Assembly (NCBI RefSeq): GCF_014203355.1
Contig: NZ_JACHIR010000002.1
Location: 558,001 to 622,000 of the forward strand
Direction of reading: 5' to 3'
Source of the DNA: Kutzneria kofuensis
Lineage (GTDB): Bacteria; Actinomycetota; Actinomycetes; Mycobacteriales; Pseudonocardiaceae
DNA: 64,000 nt
Position 1 is the first letter of the stretch. Each line of letters opens with the position of its first letter. Shown here in pieces: positions 7,458 through 16,040 of the stretch. A program made the translations under genes and the position numbers. Below the pieces are notes generated by a model. The model was not told where the DNA came from. It ran no database searches and saw nothing but the letters and a program-made list of their open reading frames with translations.

Positions 7458-8599
7458 ATGAAAGAACTCACCCGTGAACTAGAGAATCAGGAACCCAGCG
7501 GGGACCTGTTCGATGTGATCATGGGTGTGGACTGGGCGAGACTGGACACCGACCAGTTGGTGACGGTGTCCATTCTCGCCCGCAAACTGAAGTCCGCCTG
7601 CGAATGGGTCGAACTGGCCGCGCTGCGCCGGACCGAGGACCCCACCGAGCTCGCCATGGCCCTCACCGAACCTGAACAGACCGTGGCCCGGCGGAAAGAA
7701 GCCAGTGTGGTGCTGGAGACGCTGCCCCGCCTGGCCGAGCAGTTGCGGCGCGGCGAGTTGGACTTCCGCCGGCTCGACGCCGTGCGGGAACGGGTCCAGC
7801 ACCTGTCCCCCGAGATGGTGGCCGAGGTCGAGGATGCGCTGGTCGGTGTGGCCGCTGGGTTGAACCGGACCCAGCTGTGCCGCAAGACCACCGCCCTGGT
7901 CGCCCACGCCAACCCCGACGGCTACGAAACCCGCTGCCACAAGGCCACCAAGGACCGCCGAGTCGAGTTCTCCCCGCTACCGGACGGCATGGCCAACTGA
8001 CCTGGATCCTGCCCGCCACCGACGCCCACCTCGTGTTCCAACAACTCTGCAAAGACGCCCGATCCCTCCCCACCGACGACCGCACCACCGACCAGAAACG
8101 CTCCGATGCCCTGCTGGACCGCCTCCGGGGGACCAAGCGCGACTGGAACGTCCGCACCTTCGTCACCGTCTCCATGGAAACCCTGATGGGCCTGACCAAC
8201 GACCCCGGCCACCTCGCCGGCTACGGCCCCATCGCAGCCGACACCGCCCGCGAGCTGGCCATGCACGGCCCCTGGCGCGGCATCCTCCTCGACCAGTACC
8301 GCCACGCCACCGCCATCACCACCGACACCTACCGCCCCACCGCGTTGATGAAGGAATTCGCCCACGTGTCCGCCGGCGGCACCTGCACCGCCCCCGGCTG
8401 CGCCAGCCCCATCCAGGAATACGACCACATCACCCCCTGGCCACAGGGTACGACCGAGCCCGCCAATCTTCAGGGCCTCTGCACCTGGCACCACCACCGC
8501 AAACACGACAACTACACCGTGACCAGAGACCCGGACGGCACCTCACACTGGACCACCCCCACCGGCCGCCACTACACAACCCACCCCTTCGAATACTGA
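7458..8599 (+). pseudogene. DUF222/HNH endonuclease gene with frameshift (13E12-type)
   Basis: The 5' part (7458-8000) encodes the DUF222 domain from MKELTRELENQ to VEFSPLPDGMAN and then stops. The 3' part continues in another frame from QLTWILPATDAH to the end at 8599. Restoring one C at 7993-7994 (GCCAACTG to GCCCAACTG) joins them as GMAQLTWIL. The second part contains an HNH nuclease domain: CTAPGCASPIQEYDH, TTEPANLQGLCTWHHHRKHDN, with zinc-type Cys pairs and the catalytic His. The full product would be about 380 residues. This is either an inactivated gene, a programmed frameshift or a base-call error. Confidence 0.8.
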
Positions 8600-8666
8600 C
8601 CCCCGGTTCTTTGACAATTCCACAGCGAACCGACTACCCCCAACCCACCGCCCTCACCACAAGCTT

Positions 8667-8786
8667 GGGCCGATTTTGTGTGGAGGTGGACGATGGCCTA
8701 AGCTCTCCGCGCGAGGGGCAGGCGGAGCCTGCCCCGGAAATGCCCCTCGTAGGCCATCGTCCAGAGGCTCCACACAAAATCGGCCC
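8667..8786 (-). repeat. Long-hairpin repeat element, copy B
   Basis: This is a 120-base palindrome in opposite orientation to copy A. The core (GATTTTGTGTGGAG...CTCCACACAAAATC) matches copy A closely. The outermost stem bases differ: GGGCC/GGCCC here against CGTG/CACG in copy A, yet pair within each copy. It lies 47 bases beyond the 3' end of the minus-strand GT2 gene, so each copy follows one of the two convergent genes. Confidence 0.85.
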
Positions 8787-8833
8787 ACCCGGCCGGCCAC
8801 CACGAAACCCGCCCCCGCCGGCCAACACCACCC

Positions 8834-9628
8834 CTACCGCACCACATCCACCGCCTGCACGTCCCGCTCCGGCACCGTCGTCTCCGACTCCAGGTGCACC
8901 GCTCCACTCGGCAGAATCCCCGCGCCCCCGTATTTCGCCATCACCCGCCACTGGGCCGCGACGTCCTCCCCCGCATGTTCGGCCGGCAGTTCCCGCCAGA
9001 AGTCGAATCCGCCGCACTCGACCAGCTTCTCCCGGTCGAACAGCACGCATCCGGCGACCCAGGCGACCTTGTACGGCCGCCACTCGCCCGCCTTCATCCC
9101 GAGTTCCTCGACGAGATGCACGAGGTTCGCGGCGTTGTGCAGTGTCCACCGCCGCTCCTCCTCCGAACCGATCACCTCGGGTTCGACGCCGTCCACCCAC
9201 TCCTCGTACGGCTCCAGCTCCCCCGGCCGGCGATCATCCAGAAAGGACAGTCCCTGCATCGCGTTGCCGACGAAGCCGCATCGCAGCTCGGACATGGCGG
9301 TCCACAACCGGCTCAACGTCCCCGGTTCGAGCCACACGTCGTCGTCCAGGAACAGCACGTGCGACGCGGCGGCCAGGCCCAGCAGGAAGTCCCGATGCTC
9401 GGCCAATCCTCGCCTGGGCAGGTGCCGCACGAACTCCACCTCGACGCCCCGCCGCTCCAACTGCCGGGCCATCGCCCGCGCCGGCGCGGTGTCGAAGGAC
9501 GGCCGCTCGTCCGACTGGTCGCTCACGATCACCCGCCGCAACGGCCCCTCCTGCGCCGCCAGCCCGGCCAACGTCACACCCAACTCGACCGGCCGGTTCC
9601 TGGTCGGCACAAGCACTTCGACGCTCAC
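8834..9628 (-). CDS. Glycosyltransferase family 2 (GT-A fold)
   Basis: This 264-residue protein has the N-terminal GT2 signature VEVLVPTRNRPVELGVTLAG. The metal-binding acidic motif is VLFLDDDVWLEPG. The second half contains WVAGCVLFDREKLVECGGFD and AGEDVAAQWRV, matching the acceptor/base region. No membrane segment is seen, so it should act at the inner face of the membrane. The GTG start overlaps the HldE stop by 4 bases, so it belongs to the aldehyde dehydrogenase-HldE-GT2 operon. Donor and acceptor are unknown. Confidence 0.82.
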   Translation of the reverse strand: MSVEVLVPTRNRPVELGVTLAGLAAQEGPLRRVIVSDQSDERPSFDTAPARAMARQLERRGVEVEFVRHLPRRGLAEHRDFLLGLAAASHVLFLDDDVWLEPGTLSRLWTAMSELRCGFVGNAMQGLSFLDDRRPGELEPYEEWVDGVEPEVIGSEEERRWTLHNAANLVHLVEELGMKAGEWRPYKVAWVAGCVLFDREKLVECGGFDFWRELPAEHAGEDVAAQWRVMAKYGGAGILPSGAVHLESETTVPERDVQAVDVVR

Positions 9629-11079
9629 CGCGCTCCCACCCGGCCCCGAATCCGCTCGATCACCGCCGAAGTGGACCGATCCGGCAGGTAGTCCAGGATC
9701 CGCACCTCGCCGCCGCAGGACCGAACCACCGGCGTCTCCGGCAGCATCTCCGGCGTGTAGTCCCCGCCCTTCGCGTACACGTCCGGCCGCAGCCGCGAAA
9801 CCAGCCCCGCCGTCGTGTCGGTGCCGAACGTCGTCACGTGATCAACGCAGCTCAGTGCGGCCAGCACCGCCGCCCGGTCCGACGCCGAGTTCACCGGCCG
9901 CCCCGGCCCCTTCAACCGCCGCACGCTGCCGTCGTCGTTCACCGCCACCACGAGCACATCCCCCAGGCGCTTCGCCTGGTTCAAGTACGCGATGTGCCCC
10001 CGGTGCAACACGTCGAAGCACCCGTTGGTGAACACGATCCGCCGACCGGCCGCCCGGTGCGCCGCCACCGCCGCCGCAAGCTCGTCGTGATCGAGCAGCG
10101 CCGCCCGGAAGCCACCGAGCCGGGCCGTCAACTGCTCCGTCGTGCACACCGACGTCCCCGGCCGGCTCACGACCACATCGGCCGCCGCCTGCGCGAACTC
10201 GACACCGGCAGTCGCCGGCAGCCCACCCGCCAACGCCATCGTGAGCGCGGCAACGAACGTGTCCCCAGCCCCCGACGCTTGGCTCTCCGGCGCCGGCTGC
10301 GCCCATGTCCGATGCACCGGACCATCTGGAGGCAGCAGCATCGCGCCGTCCCGGTCCAAGGTGACGACCACCGCGCCGGCCCCCGTGGCGGCACGAAGAT
10401 CCGCGGCCCTGCGCTCCACCTCACCGGTCCGCGCACCCGACCACGCCGTACCGAGCAATGCCGCCGCCTCACTGGCGTTCGGCGTCACTACATCCGGCCG
10501 CACGTCCGCCCACGGCGCCAGGTCGTGCGCGTCGACGACCAACAGCGGGCCCCGCAACCGGGCGATCTCCGCCCGGACCTCCGCGGTCAGCGTCCCGGCA
10601 CCGTAGTCACACACCAGCACCGCATCGCACTGCGGCACCACGTCGCGCAGCACCCCGACAAGCGCCCGCCCGGTGCACGGCCGGACGTCGCCGCTGTCGC
10701 CCTCGTCGAACCGGGCCACCAGCTGATCACCGGCGACCACCCGACGCTTGGCCAGCGTCCGACGGCCGTGCTCCACCAACATCGCATCAGTGCGAACACC
10801 GGCGGCATCCAACTCACGCCGGATCCGCACACCATCCAGATCCGCCCCGGTCACGGCGACGATCACCGCCTCGGCCCCCAGCGCCGCCAAGTTCGCCGCG
10901 GTGTTGGCCGCCCCGCCCGGACGGTTCGTCGCCGACGTGATCTCCACGACCGGGGCCGGCGCCTCGCGGCACAGCCGCGTGCTGCCGCCGCACAGCCAAC
11001 CGTCCAGCATCGCGTCGCCGACCACCGCGATCCGGAGCCGGCGCTTCGCCAACTGCTCGGGCATGTCAACGGTCAGCAT
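9625..11079 (-). CDS. hldE: Bifunctional D-glycero-beta-D-manno-heptose-7-phosphate kinase / heptose-1-phosphate adenylyltransferase (first copy)
   Basis: The ATG at 11079 overlaps the aldehyde dehydrogenase stop and gives 484 residues, close to E. coli HldE. Residues 1-~320 are a PfkB-type kinase: RIAVVGDAMLDGWLCGG, PGGAANTAANLAALG and the SGAGDTF anion hole with Asp273 as likely base. Residues ~345-484 are the cytidylyltransferase-fold domain: TNGCFDVLHRGH (His359, His362), LGDVLVVAVNDD and RLKGPGRPVN. Together these steps convert heptose 7-phosphate (through the bisphosphate and GmhB) to ADP-heptose. A second HldE lies at 14158-15468. Confidence 0.9.
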   Translation of the reverse strand: MLTVDMPEQLAKRRLRIAVVGDAMLDGWLCGGSTRLCREAPAPVVEITSATNRPGGAANTAANLAALGAEAVIVAVTGADLDGVRIRRELDAAGVRTDAMLVEHGRRTLAKRRVVAGDQLVARFDEGDSGDVRPCTGRALVGVLRDVVPQCDAVLVCDYGAGTLTAEVRAEIARLRGPLLVVDAHDLAPWADVRPDVVTPNASEAAALLGTAWSGARTGEVERRAADLRAATGAGAVVVTLDRDGAMLLPPDGPVHRTWAQPAPESQASGAGDTFVAALTMALAGGLPATAGVEFAQAAADVVVSRPGTSVCTTEQLTARLGGFRAALLDHDELAAAVAAHRAAGRRIVFTNGCFDVLHRGHIAYLNQAKRLGDVLVVAVNDDGSVRRLKGPGRPVNSASDRAAVLAALSCVDHVTTFGTDTTAGLVSRLRPDVYAKGGDYTPEMLPETPVVRSCGGEVRILDYLPDRSTSAVIERIRGRVGAR

Positions 11080-12341
11080 GCCGCCTCCCAGTGCACAACC
11101 TTCATCGTCGTCATCTCGTCCAGCAGCTCCGGCCCGTACCCGAACCCGGTCCCGCTCGCGCCGCGCGGCTGCGCCGCCCCACCCGGCGCGCCGCCGAACA
11201 CCGCGTTGATCTTGACGGTCCCTACCGGCAGCTCCCGCCACGCTCGCTGCGCGTGATCCATGTCCCGGGTCAGCACGGTCGCCGCCAGCCCGTACGGGCC
11301 GCTACACGCCAATTCGAGCCCGTGATCGAAGCTGTCGACCACGCACACCGGCGCCACCGGGCCGAAGGTCTCCTCGCGCATCACCCGCATCTCCGGCGTG
11401 CAGTCGCTCAACACCGTGTTCGGGTAGTGCGACCCCGTCGCCACCAGCACCGTGCCGCCGGTGACCAGCGAAGCCCCGGCGCGCACCGCCTCCTGCACCT
11501 GGCCGTGCACGGAGTCCCGCGCCCTCACGTCGACGAGCGGCCCGGTCACGAACTCCTGCGCCTCGACCTGCAGCGCCTCCAGGAACGGCTTCGCCACGGC
11601 CTCGTGCACGAAGACCCGTTCCACGGACGTGCACAGCTGCCCGGCGTTGGTGAACGCTCCCAGCGCCGCCTGCGAAGCCGCCCAGGCCGGATCCACGCCC
11701 TCGTCGACCAGCAACGGATCGTTGCCGCCGTTCTCCAGCAGCAACTTCGCCGTGCTGTTCCGGGCGATCTCCCGACCGGTCGCGGTGCTGCCCACGTGTG
11801 CGACCACGTCGACCCCCGGTTGCGAAGCCAGCGCCTCGCCGACCCAGCCGTCACCGGGCAGCCACTGCAGGACGTGCTCCGGGAACAGGTCGGCGAGCAG
11901 CTTGGTCAGCAGCTCCCCCACGTGCGGCGACCGCTCGCTGGGCTTGTGCACCACGGCGTTCCCCACCGCCAGCGCCGCCCCGATGAGCCCGCACGCGATC
12001 GCCACCGGGTCGTTCCACGGCGTGATCGCCGCGACCACGCCGCGCGGCTCCGGCACCATCAGGTCCGTCGCCGACCACGCGCCGTGCAACACGCGCCCGC
12101 GGTGCAGCGGCCCCAGCTCGGCGTACTGGTCGAGCGTGCCCGCCGCGGCCAGGACACCGCCGCGCGCCTCGTCGATCAGCCGGCCGGTGTCGGCGTTGTT
12201 GGCGGCGGCCAGCTCGTCGGCCGCCGACCGCAGCCTGGCGGCCGCGGCCGCCAGGGCGGCTCCTCGTTCGGCGGCCGGGGTCCTGGCCCAGCCGCGCTGC
12301 GCCGCCCGGGCAGCGGCGACGACCTGTTCGACTTCGCTCAT
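11073..12341 (-). CDS. Aldehyde dehydrogenase family protein
   Basis: This 422-residue NAD(P)-dependent aldehyde dehydrogenase has the active-site Cys237 in TNAGQLCTS, the general base Glu203 in LLLENGGNDPLLV and the cofactor segment HVGSTATGREIA. PWNDPVAIACGLIGAAL and VVHKPSERSP match the usual NAD-fold. It is shorter than typical members (~480), mainly at the N-terminus. The ATG at 12341 is chosen because the frame upstream is antisense to the GT9 gene. It heads an operon with HldE (7-base overlap) and GT2. The substrate is unknown; a sugar aldehyde is possible by context. Confidence 0.83.
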   Translation of the reverse strand: MSEVEQVVAAARAAQRGWARTPAAERGAALAAAAARLRSAADELAAANNADTGRLIDEARGGVLAAAGTLDQYAELGPLHRGRVLHGAWSATDLMVPEPRGVVAAITPWNDPVAIACGLIGAALAVGNAVVHKPSERSPHVGELLTKLLADLFPEHVLQWLPGDGWVGEALASQPGVDVVAHVGSTATGREIARNSTAKLLLENGGNDPLLVDEGVDPAWAASQAALGAFTNAGQLCTSVERVFVHEAVAKPFLEALQVEAQEFVTGPLVDVRARDSVHGQVQEAVRAGASLVTGGTVLVATGSHYPNTVLSDCTPEMRVMREETFGPVAPVCVVDSFDHGLELACSGPYGLAATVLTRDMDHAQRAWRELPVGTVKINAVFGGAPGGAAQPRGASGTGFGYGPELLDEMTTMKVVHWEAAC

Positions 12342-12395
12342 GCCCTCGCGGCTACCCGGTGATTGCCGGCTTAAGCGGCCGGGCATACCGATGTC

Positions 12396-13538
12396 ATGCG
12401 CCCGTTCGACGATGTGCACAGGATCGCGATACTCCGCGGCGGCGGCCTCGGCGACCTGATCTTCGTGCTGCCCGCCGTGCACGCCGTCCGGAACGCCTAT
12501 CCCGGGGCGGAGATCGTGCTGCTCGGCACCGGCCAGCACGCCCGGCTGCTCGAGGGCCGGCCGAGTCCGATCGACCGGGTGATGCGCCTGCCGGCGGCCA
12601 AGGGCGTGTACGAGCCGCTGCCCGGTGTGCACGACGATCCGCCCGCCCTGCACCGGTTCTTCCAAGCGGCGCTGGCGGAGCGCTTCGATCTGGCGTTTCA
12701 GCTGCACGGCGGCGGTCGGTGGTCGAACCCGTTCGTACGGAGCCTCGGCGCCCGGCACACCGTCGGCACGCGGACCCCGGACGCGGCCCCGCTCGCCCGC
12801 TGGCTGCCGTACCGGTACTACCAGCACGAAATCCTGCGCTGGCTGGAGGTCGTGGCCCTGGCCGGGGCGCCGCAGGTGACGCTGGACGCCGGACTGGCCG
12901 TGACGGACCACGACCTGACCGAGGCCGCCGAGGCGTTGTCCGGCCTGCCCGGCCGCCTGGTGACGCTGCATCCCGGCGCGACGGATCCGCGACGGCGTTG
13001 GCCCGCCGAGAAGTACGCCGAGGTGGCCGTGCACGCCGTCAGCCAGGGCCACGGCGTCGCGGTGGTCGGCAACGGCGCGGAATCCGCGCTGGTGCAGGAG
13101 ATCGTGGACCGGGCCCGGAGCCGTTCGCGGTCGCCGATGAGCATTCGCGGGCTGGCGGGCGTGCTGGACCTGAACGGGCTGGTCGGCGTCCTGGCCCGGA
13201 GCGACGTCGTGGTGGCCAACGACAGCGGGCCCCGGCACATGGCCGAGGCGATCGGCACGCCGACGGTGAGCGTCTTCTGGTGCGGCAACATGATCAACGC
13301 CGGGCCGTTCTGGCGGGGCGTGCACCGCCCACACATCTCGTGGATGGTGCACTGCCCCGTCTGCGGCCGCTGGCTGACCGACCAGAACGTGCCGGACTGC
13401 GGTCACCGCACGCCGTGGGTGGCCGACGTGCCGGTCGACGGCGTCCTCGCCGACGTGGACGAGATCATGGCGGCCACGATCCCTCCTCAGCGTGGGTCAC
13501 GACCAGTTCCCGAAGCTCGCAGTTCGCCGGCTGGCTGA
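12396..13538 (+). CDS. GT9 family glycosyltransferase (heptosyltransferase-like)
   Basis: This 380-residue GT-B protein starts with RIAILRGGGLGDLIFVLPAVHAV. It has LVTLHPGATDPRRRWPAEKYAEVA and the donor motif VVANDSGPRHMAEAIGTPTVSVFWCG. The C-terminal Cys/His set HCPVCGRW...PDCGHRTPW could bind a metal. It starts 54 bases from the divergent aldehyde dehydrogenase gene. Its last 74 bases overlap the convergent SDR gene, so its final ~25 residues may not be conserved. It is the second of four GT9 genes here. Confidence 0.82.
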   Translation: MRPFDDVHRIAILRGGGLGDLIFVLPAVHAVRNAYPGAEIVLLGTGQHARLLEGRPSPIDRVMRLPAAKGVYEPLPGVHDDPPALHRFFQAALAERFDLAFQLHGGGRWSNPFVRSLGARHTVGTRTPDAAPLARWLPYRYYQHEILRWLEVVALAGAPQVTLDAGLAVTDHDLTEAAEALSGLPGRLVTLHPGATDPRRRWPAEKYAEVAVHAVSQGHGVAVVGNGAESALVQEIVDRARSRSRSPMSIRGLAGVLDLNGLVGVLARSDVVVANDSGPRHMAEAIGTPTVSVFWCGNMINAGPFWRGVHRPHISWMVHCPVCGRWLTDQNVPDCGHRTPWVADVPVDGVLADVDEIMAATIPPQRGSRPVPEARSSPAG

Positions 13539-14145
13539 GCGCGAACACCACGGCCGCGGCCACGTCGTCCGGGTCGTTGAGCCGGGCGTCGGACGGCGGC
13601 TTGTACTGCTCCTCGCGGTCGTCGAAGAACTTCGTCCGCATGCCGCCGGGCACCAGCAGCGTCACGCCGACCTTCCCGGTCAGCTCGGCGGTCAGCGCCC
13701 GGGTGAAGCCGACGACACCGAACTTCGAGGCGCAGTAGGCGGTCGCGTCGCTGACCGCGCTGAAGCCCAGCGTCGACGACACCGTCACGATCCGGCCCCG
13801 CGCCTCGATCAAGTACGGCAGCGCGGCCCGCACAACGGCCGCCGTGCCGAGCAGATTCACCGTCACGACACGATCCCACTCGGCACCGTCTATATCGGAC
13901 AGTGTGCCGCAGCGGTCGGTGCCGGCGGCGGTCACCACACCGCTCAGGCCACCGTTGCGCTCGGCGATCTCACGCACGGCCCGCTCGGCAGCACGGGTGT
14001 CGGACAGGTCCACCTGCACGAAGTCGTCGCACTCCGCCGGCTCGACCACGTCCAGCACGGCCGCCTTGCCGCCGGCCTTGCGCACCGCCCGCACGACGGC
14101 CGCGCCCAGGCCGGACGCTCCGCCGGTGACAGCGATGGTTTCCAC
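13465..14145 (-). CDS. Short-chain dehydrogenase/reductase
   Basis: This 226-residue classical SDR has the cofactor motif TGGASGLGAAVV, the VTAAGTDRCG segment (NAG-type position), the catalytic Ser in VSSTLGFSA, and YCASK with catalytic Tyr and Lys. PGGMRTKFF follows as usual. It is too short and of the wrong subtype to be the extended-SDR epimerase HldD. It is the last gene of the seven-gene minus-strand heptose operon, 12 bases after HldE. The substrate is not known. Confidence 0.82.
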   Translation of the reverse strand: METIAVTGGASGLGAAVVRAVRKAGGKAAVLDVVEPAECDDFVQVDLSDTRAAERAVREIAERNGGLSGVVTAAGTDRCGTLSDIDGAEWDRVVTVNLLGTAAVVRAALPYLIEARGRIVTVSSTLGFSAVSDATAYCASKFGVVGFTRALTAELTGKVGVTLLVPGGMRTKFFDDREEQYKPPSDARLNDPDDVAAAVVFALSQPANCELRELVVTHAEEGSWPP

Positions 14146-14157
14146 TGATTTCTCCCC

Positions 14158-15468
14158 TCACTTCGCGTGCGACAACAGGTCCACGAGCCGCGTGGTGGAG
14201 CGGCCCGCGTGGTAGGGCACGACAACGCTTTCGCCGCCCCATTCCCGCACGACCTCGGACTCCGGCAGCGTCTCCGCCGAGTAGTCGCCGCCCTTCACCC
14301 AGACGTCCGGCCGCAGTTCGCGCAGCACATCGCAGGGCGTGTCGCCGTCGAAGATCACGACGGCGTCGACGCAGTCGAGCGAACGCAGCATCTCGGCCCG
14401 GTCGCGCTGGTTGTTGACCGGTCGCGACGGGCCCTTCAGCCGCCGCACCGATTCGTCGGAATTCAGGCATACCACGAGGAAATCGCCGAGGCGGCGGGCC
14501 GCGTGCAGGGTGCGGGTGTGTCCGGTGTGGAGGATGTCGAAGCAGCCGCCGGTGGCGACGACCTTGCCGCCACGGGCCCGGACCGCCGCGATGGAACGTT
14601 GTGCGTCGGTGGAACCGCCGGCAGAGACGTACTCCGAGGCGGCAACGACGCCGGCGGCGACGGCGACGTCCAGTGCATCGCCCCGCATCAGGCCGGCGGC
14701 GACCGAGGACGCGAACCGGTCGCCCGCGCCACAGGGGTCGAGCACCGGAACATGTGGCGCCGGCACGACAATCGGCGCTTCCCCGCCATTGTGCAGCAAC
14801 GCGCCGCGGCTGCCCAACGTCACGGCGACGGCCCGCGCCCGCAGCCGCGAGCGCAGCGCCTCCGCCGCCAGTCGAGCGCCCTCCAACCCCTTCGCCGCAA
14901 CACCGCTGGCGGTCAACGCCTCCGACAGGTTCGGCGTGACCAACCGGACGCCCGGCACGGGCTCCGGACCGCGCGGATGCGGGTCCCACACAACGGGAAC
15001 CCGCTGTGCCGCAGTAGAAAGCACCTTGCGCAGCTCCGGATCGGCGGCGATTCCCCGACCGTAGTCGGACACCAGCACGGCATCGGCGGACCGCACCGCG
15101 TCGAGCATCTCGGCCGTGACCTCCGGCGGCCGTTCGCTGCCGCCGCGATCGACCCGGGCCAGGGAATGGCCGTCCGCCCGCAGCCGGGTCTTCACGACGG
15201 TCGCCCCGAAGGATCGACCGGCGACCACGCGAACATCGGACAGGCACGACCGCAGCACGGCGGCGTCCTCGTCGTCCGACAACGCCGTCACCAATGCCGT
15301 CGACACGCCGTCGCCAGCGGCCAGAAAGGCGGCCAGACCGGCGCCACCGGCCCGGGGCCGTTCGGTCGCCATGTCCAGCACGGGCGCCGGGCCGTCGGGG
15401 CACACGCGGCTCACCGAACCGACGATGTCCACGTCCAACAGCACGTCGCCGACCACGACCAGATTCAC
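14158..15468 (-). CDS. hldE: Bifunctional heptose-7-phosphate kinase / heptose-1-phosphate adenylyltransferase (second copy)
   Basis: The protein has 436 residues from the GTG at 15468, which overlaps the GmhA stop by 4 bases. The kinase domain shows [29 protein letters not shown] and DPCGAGDRF with Asp250. The nucleotidyltransferase domain shows ATGGCFDILHTGH (His314, His317), LGDFLVVCLNSDESVRRLKG and WVKGGDY. Both catalytic sets are intact, so this is a second full HldE, shorter than the first by trimmed loops and termini. It belongs to the operon with GmhA and GmhB and is thus the better candidate for the housekeeping ADP-heptose route of this locus. Confidence 0.9.
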   Translation of the reverse strand: MNLVVVGDVLLDVDIVGSVSRVCPDGPAPVLDMATERPRAGGAGLAAFLAAGDGVSTALVTALSDDEDAAVLRSCLSDVRVVAGRSFGATVVKTRLRADGHSLARVDRGGSERPPEVTAEMLDAVRSADAVLVSDYGRGIAADPELRKVLSTAAQRVPVVWDPHPRGPEPVPGVRLVTPNLSEALTASGVAAKGLEGARLAAEALRSRLRARAVAVTLGSRGALLHNGGEAPIVVPAPHVPVLDPCGAGDRFASSVAAGLMRGDALDVAVAAGVVAASEYVSAGGSTDAQRSIAAVRARGGKVVATGGCFDILHTGHTRTLHAARRLGDFLVVCLNSDESVRRLKGPSRPVNNQRDRAEMLRSLDCVDAVVIFDGDTPCDVLRELRPDVWVKGGDYSAETLPESEVVREWGGESVVVPYHAGRSTTRLVDLLSHAK

Positions 15469-16040
15469 GAGGCCCGCCTCTCCAACAACGCCAACGCCTG
15501 CTCGAACGCGCCACACAACACGTGCACGGCAACGAGGTGCGCCTCCTGGACGGTCGCCGGCTCGGCCGGCACGCACAGCGCATCGTCCACAATGGACGCC
15601 AGTGGGTTCGGGGCACGGCCGGTCATCGCCCAGCACACCGCCCCGGCGCTACGGGCCGCCTCGGCGGCGCGCACGACGTTCGGGCTCTTGCCGCTGGTGG
15701 ACAGCAGCATCACGATGTCCCCCGGCCGCGCATGGGCCGCCACCTGGCGGGCGAACACCTCGTCGTAGCCGTAGTCGTTGCCGATCGCGGTCATCGCGGA
15801 CGTGTCGGCGTGCAGCGCGATCGCCGAGAAGGCCGGCCGCTCGCCGTCGAAACGTCCCACCAGCTCGGCGGTCAGGTGCTGGGCCTCCGCGGCCGAGCCG
15901 CCGTTGCCCGCGGCGAGTAGTCGACCGCCGGATCGCAGCGTGGCGGCCAGTCTCTGGCCCCAGCTGTCCAGCACCGACGACTGCGCGCAGAGCCAGTCCA
16001 GCGCCTCGTGCAGGTCGTCGACGTGTCTGACCGAGTTCAC
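15465..16040 (-). CDS. gmhA: Phosphoheptose isomerase (SIS domain)
   Basis: The GTG at 16040 (4-base overlap with the upstream GT4 stop) gives 191 residues, the length of E. coli GmhA. The SIS motifs are clear: [39 protein letters not shown], and [17 protein letters not shown]. The C-terminal [12 protein letters not shown] carries the conserved His. The enzyme converts sedoheptulose 7-phosphate to D-glycero-D-manno-heptose 7-phosphate, the first step to ADP-heptose. The [22 protein letters not shown] stretch (interrupted here as two motifs) separates GmhA from other SIS proteins. Confidence 0.9.
   Translation of the reverse strand: MNSVRHVDDLHEALDWLCAQSSVLDSWGQRLAATLRSGGRLLAAGNGGSAAEAQHLTAELVGRFDGERPAFSAIALHADTSAMTAIGNDYGYDEVFARQVAAHARPGDIVMLLSTSGKSPNVVRAAEAARSAGAVCWAMTGRAPNPLASIVDDALCVPAEPATVQEAHLVAVHVLCGAFEQALALLERRAS

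Larger units (their letters stand above)
7233..8786. mobile_element. Putative HNH cassette bounded by inverted hairpin elements
   Basis: Two nearly identical palindromic elements (7233-7350 and 8667-8786) lie in inverted orientation on either side of one DUF222/HNH gene. The resulting 1.55-kb unit sits between two convergent genes. The layout resembles a small composite element or a nuclease-carrying repeat unit. No transposase is present and no flanking direct repeat was found, so mobility is inferred. Confidence 0.45.

Noticed and set aside
13465-14145. SDR as the HldD epimerase of the heptose pathway
   Set aside because: The length (226 residues) and YCASK/SST arrangement are of a classical SDR, while HldD is an extended SDR of ~310 residues.
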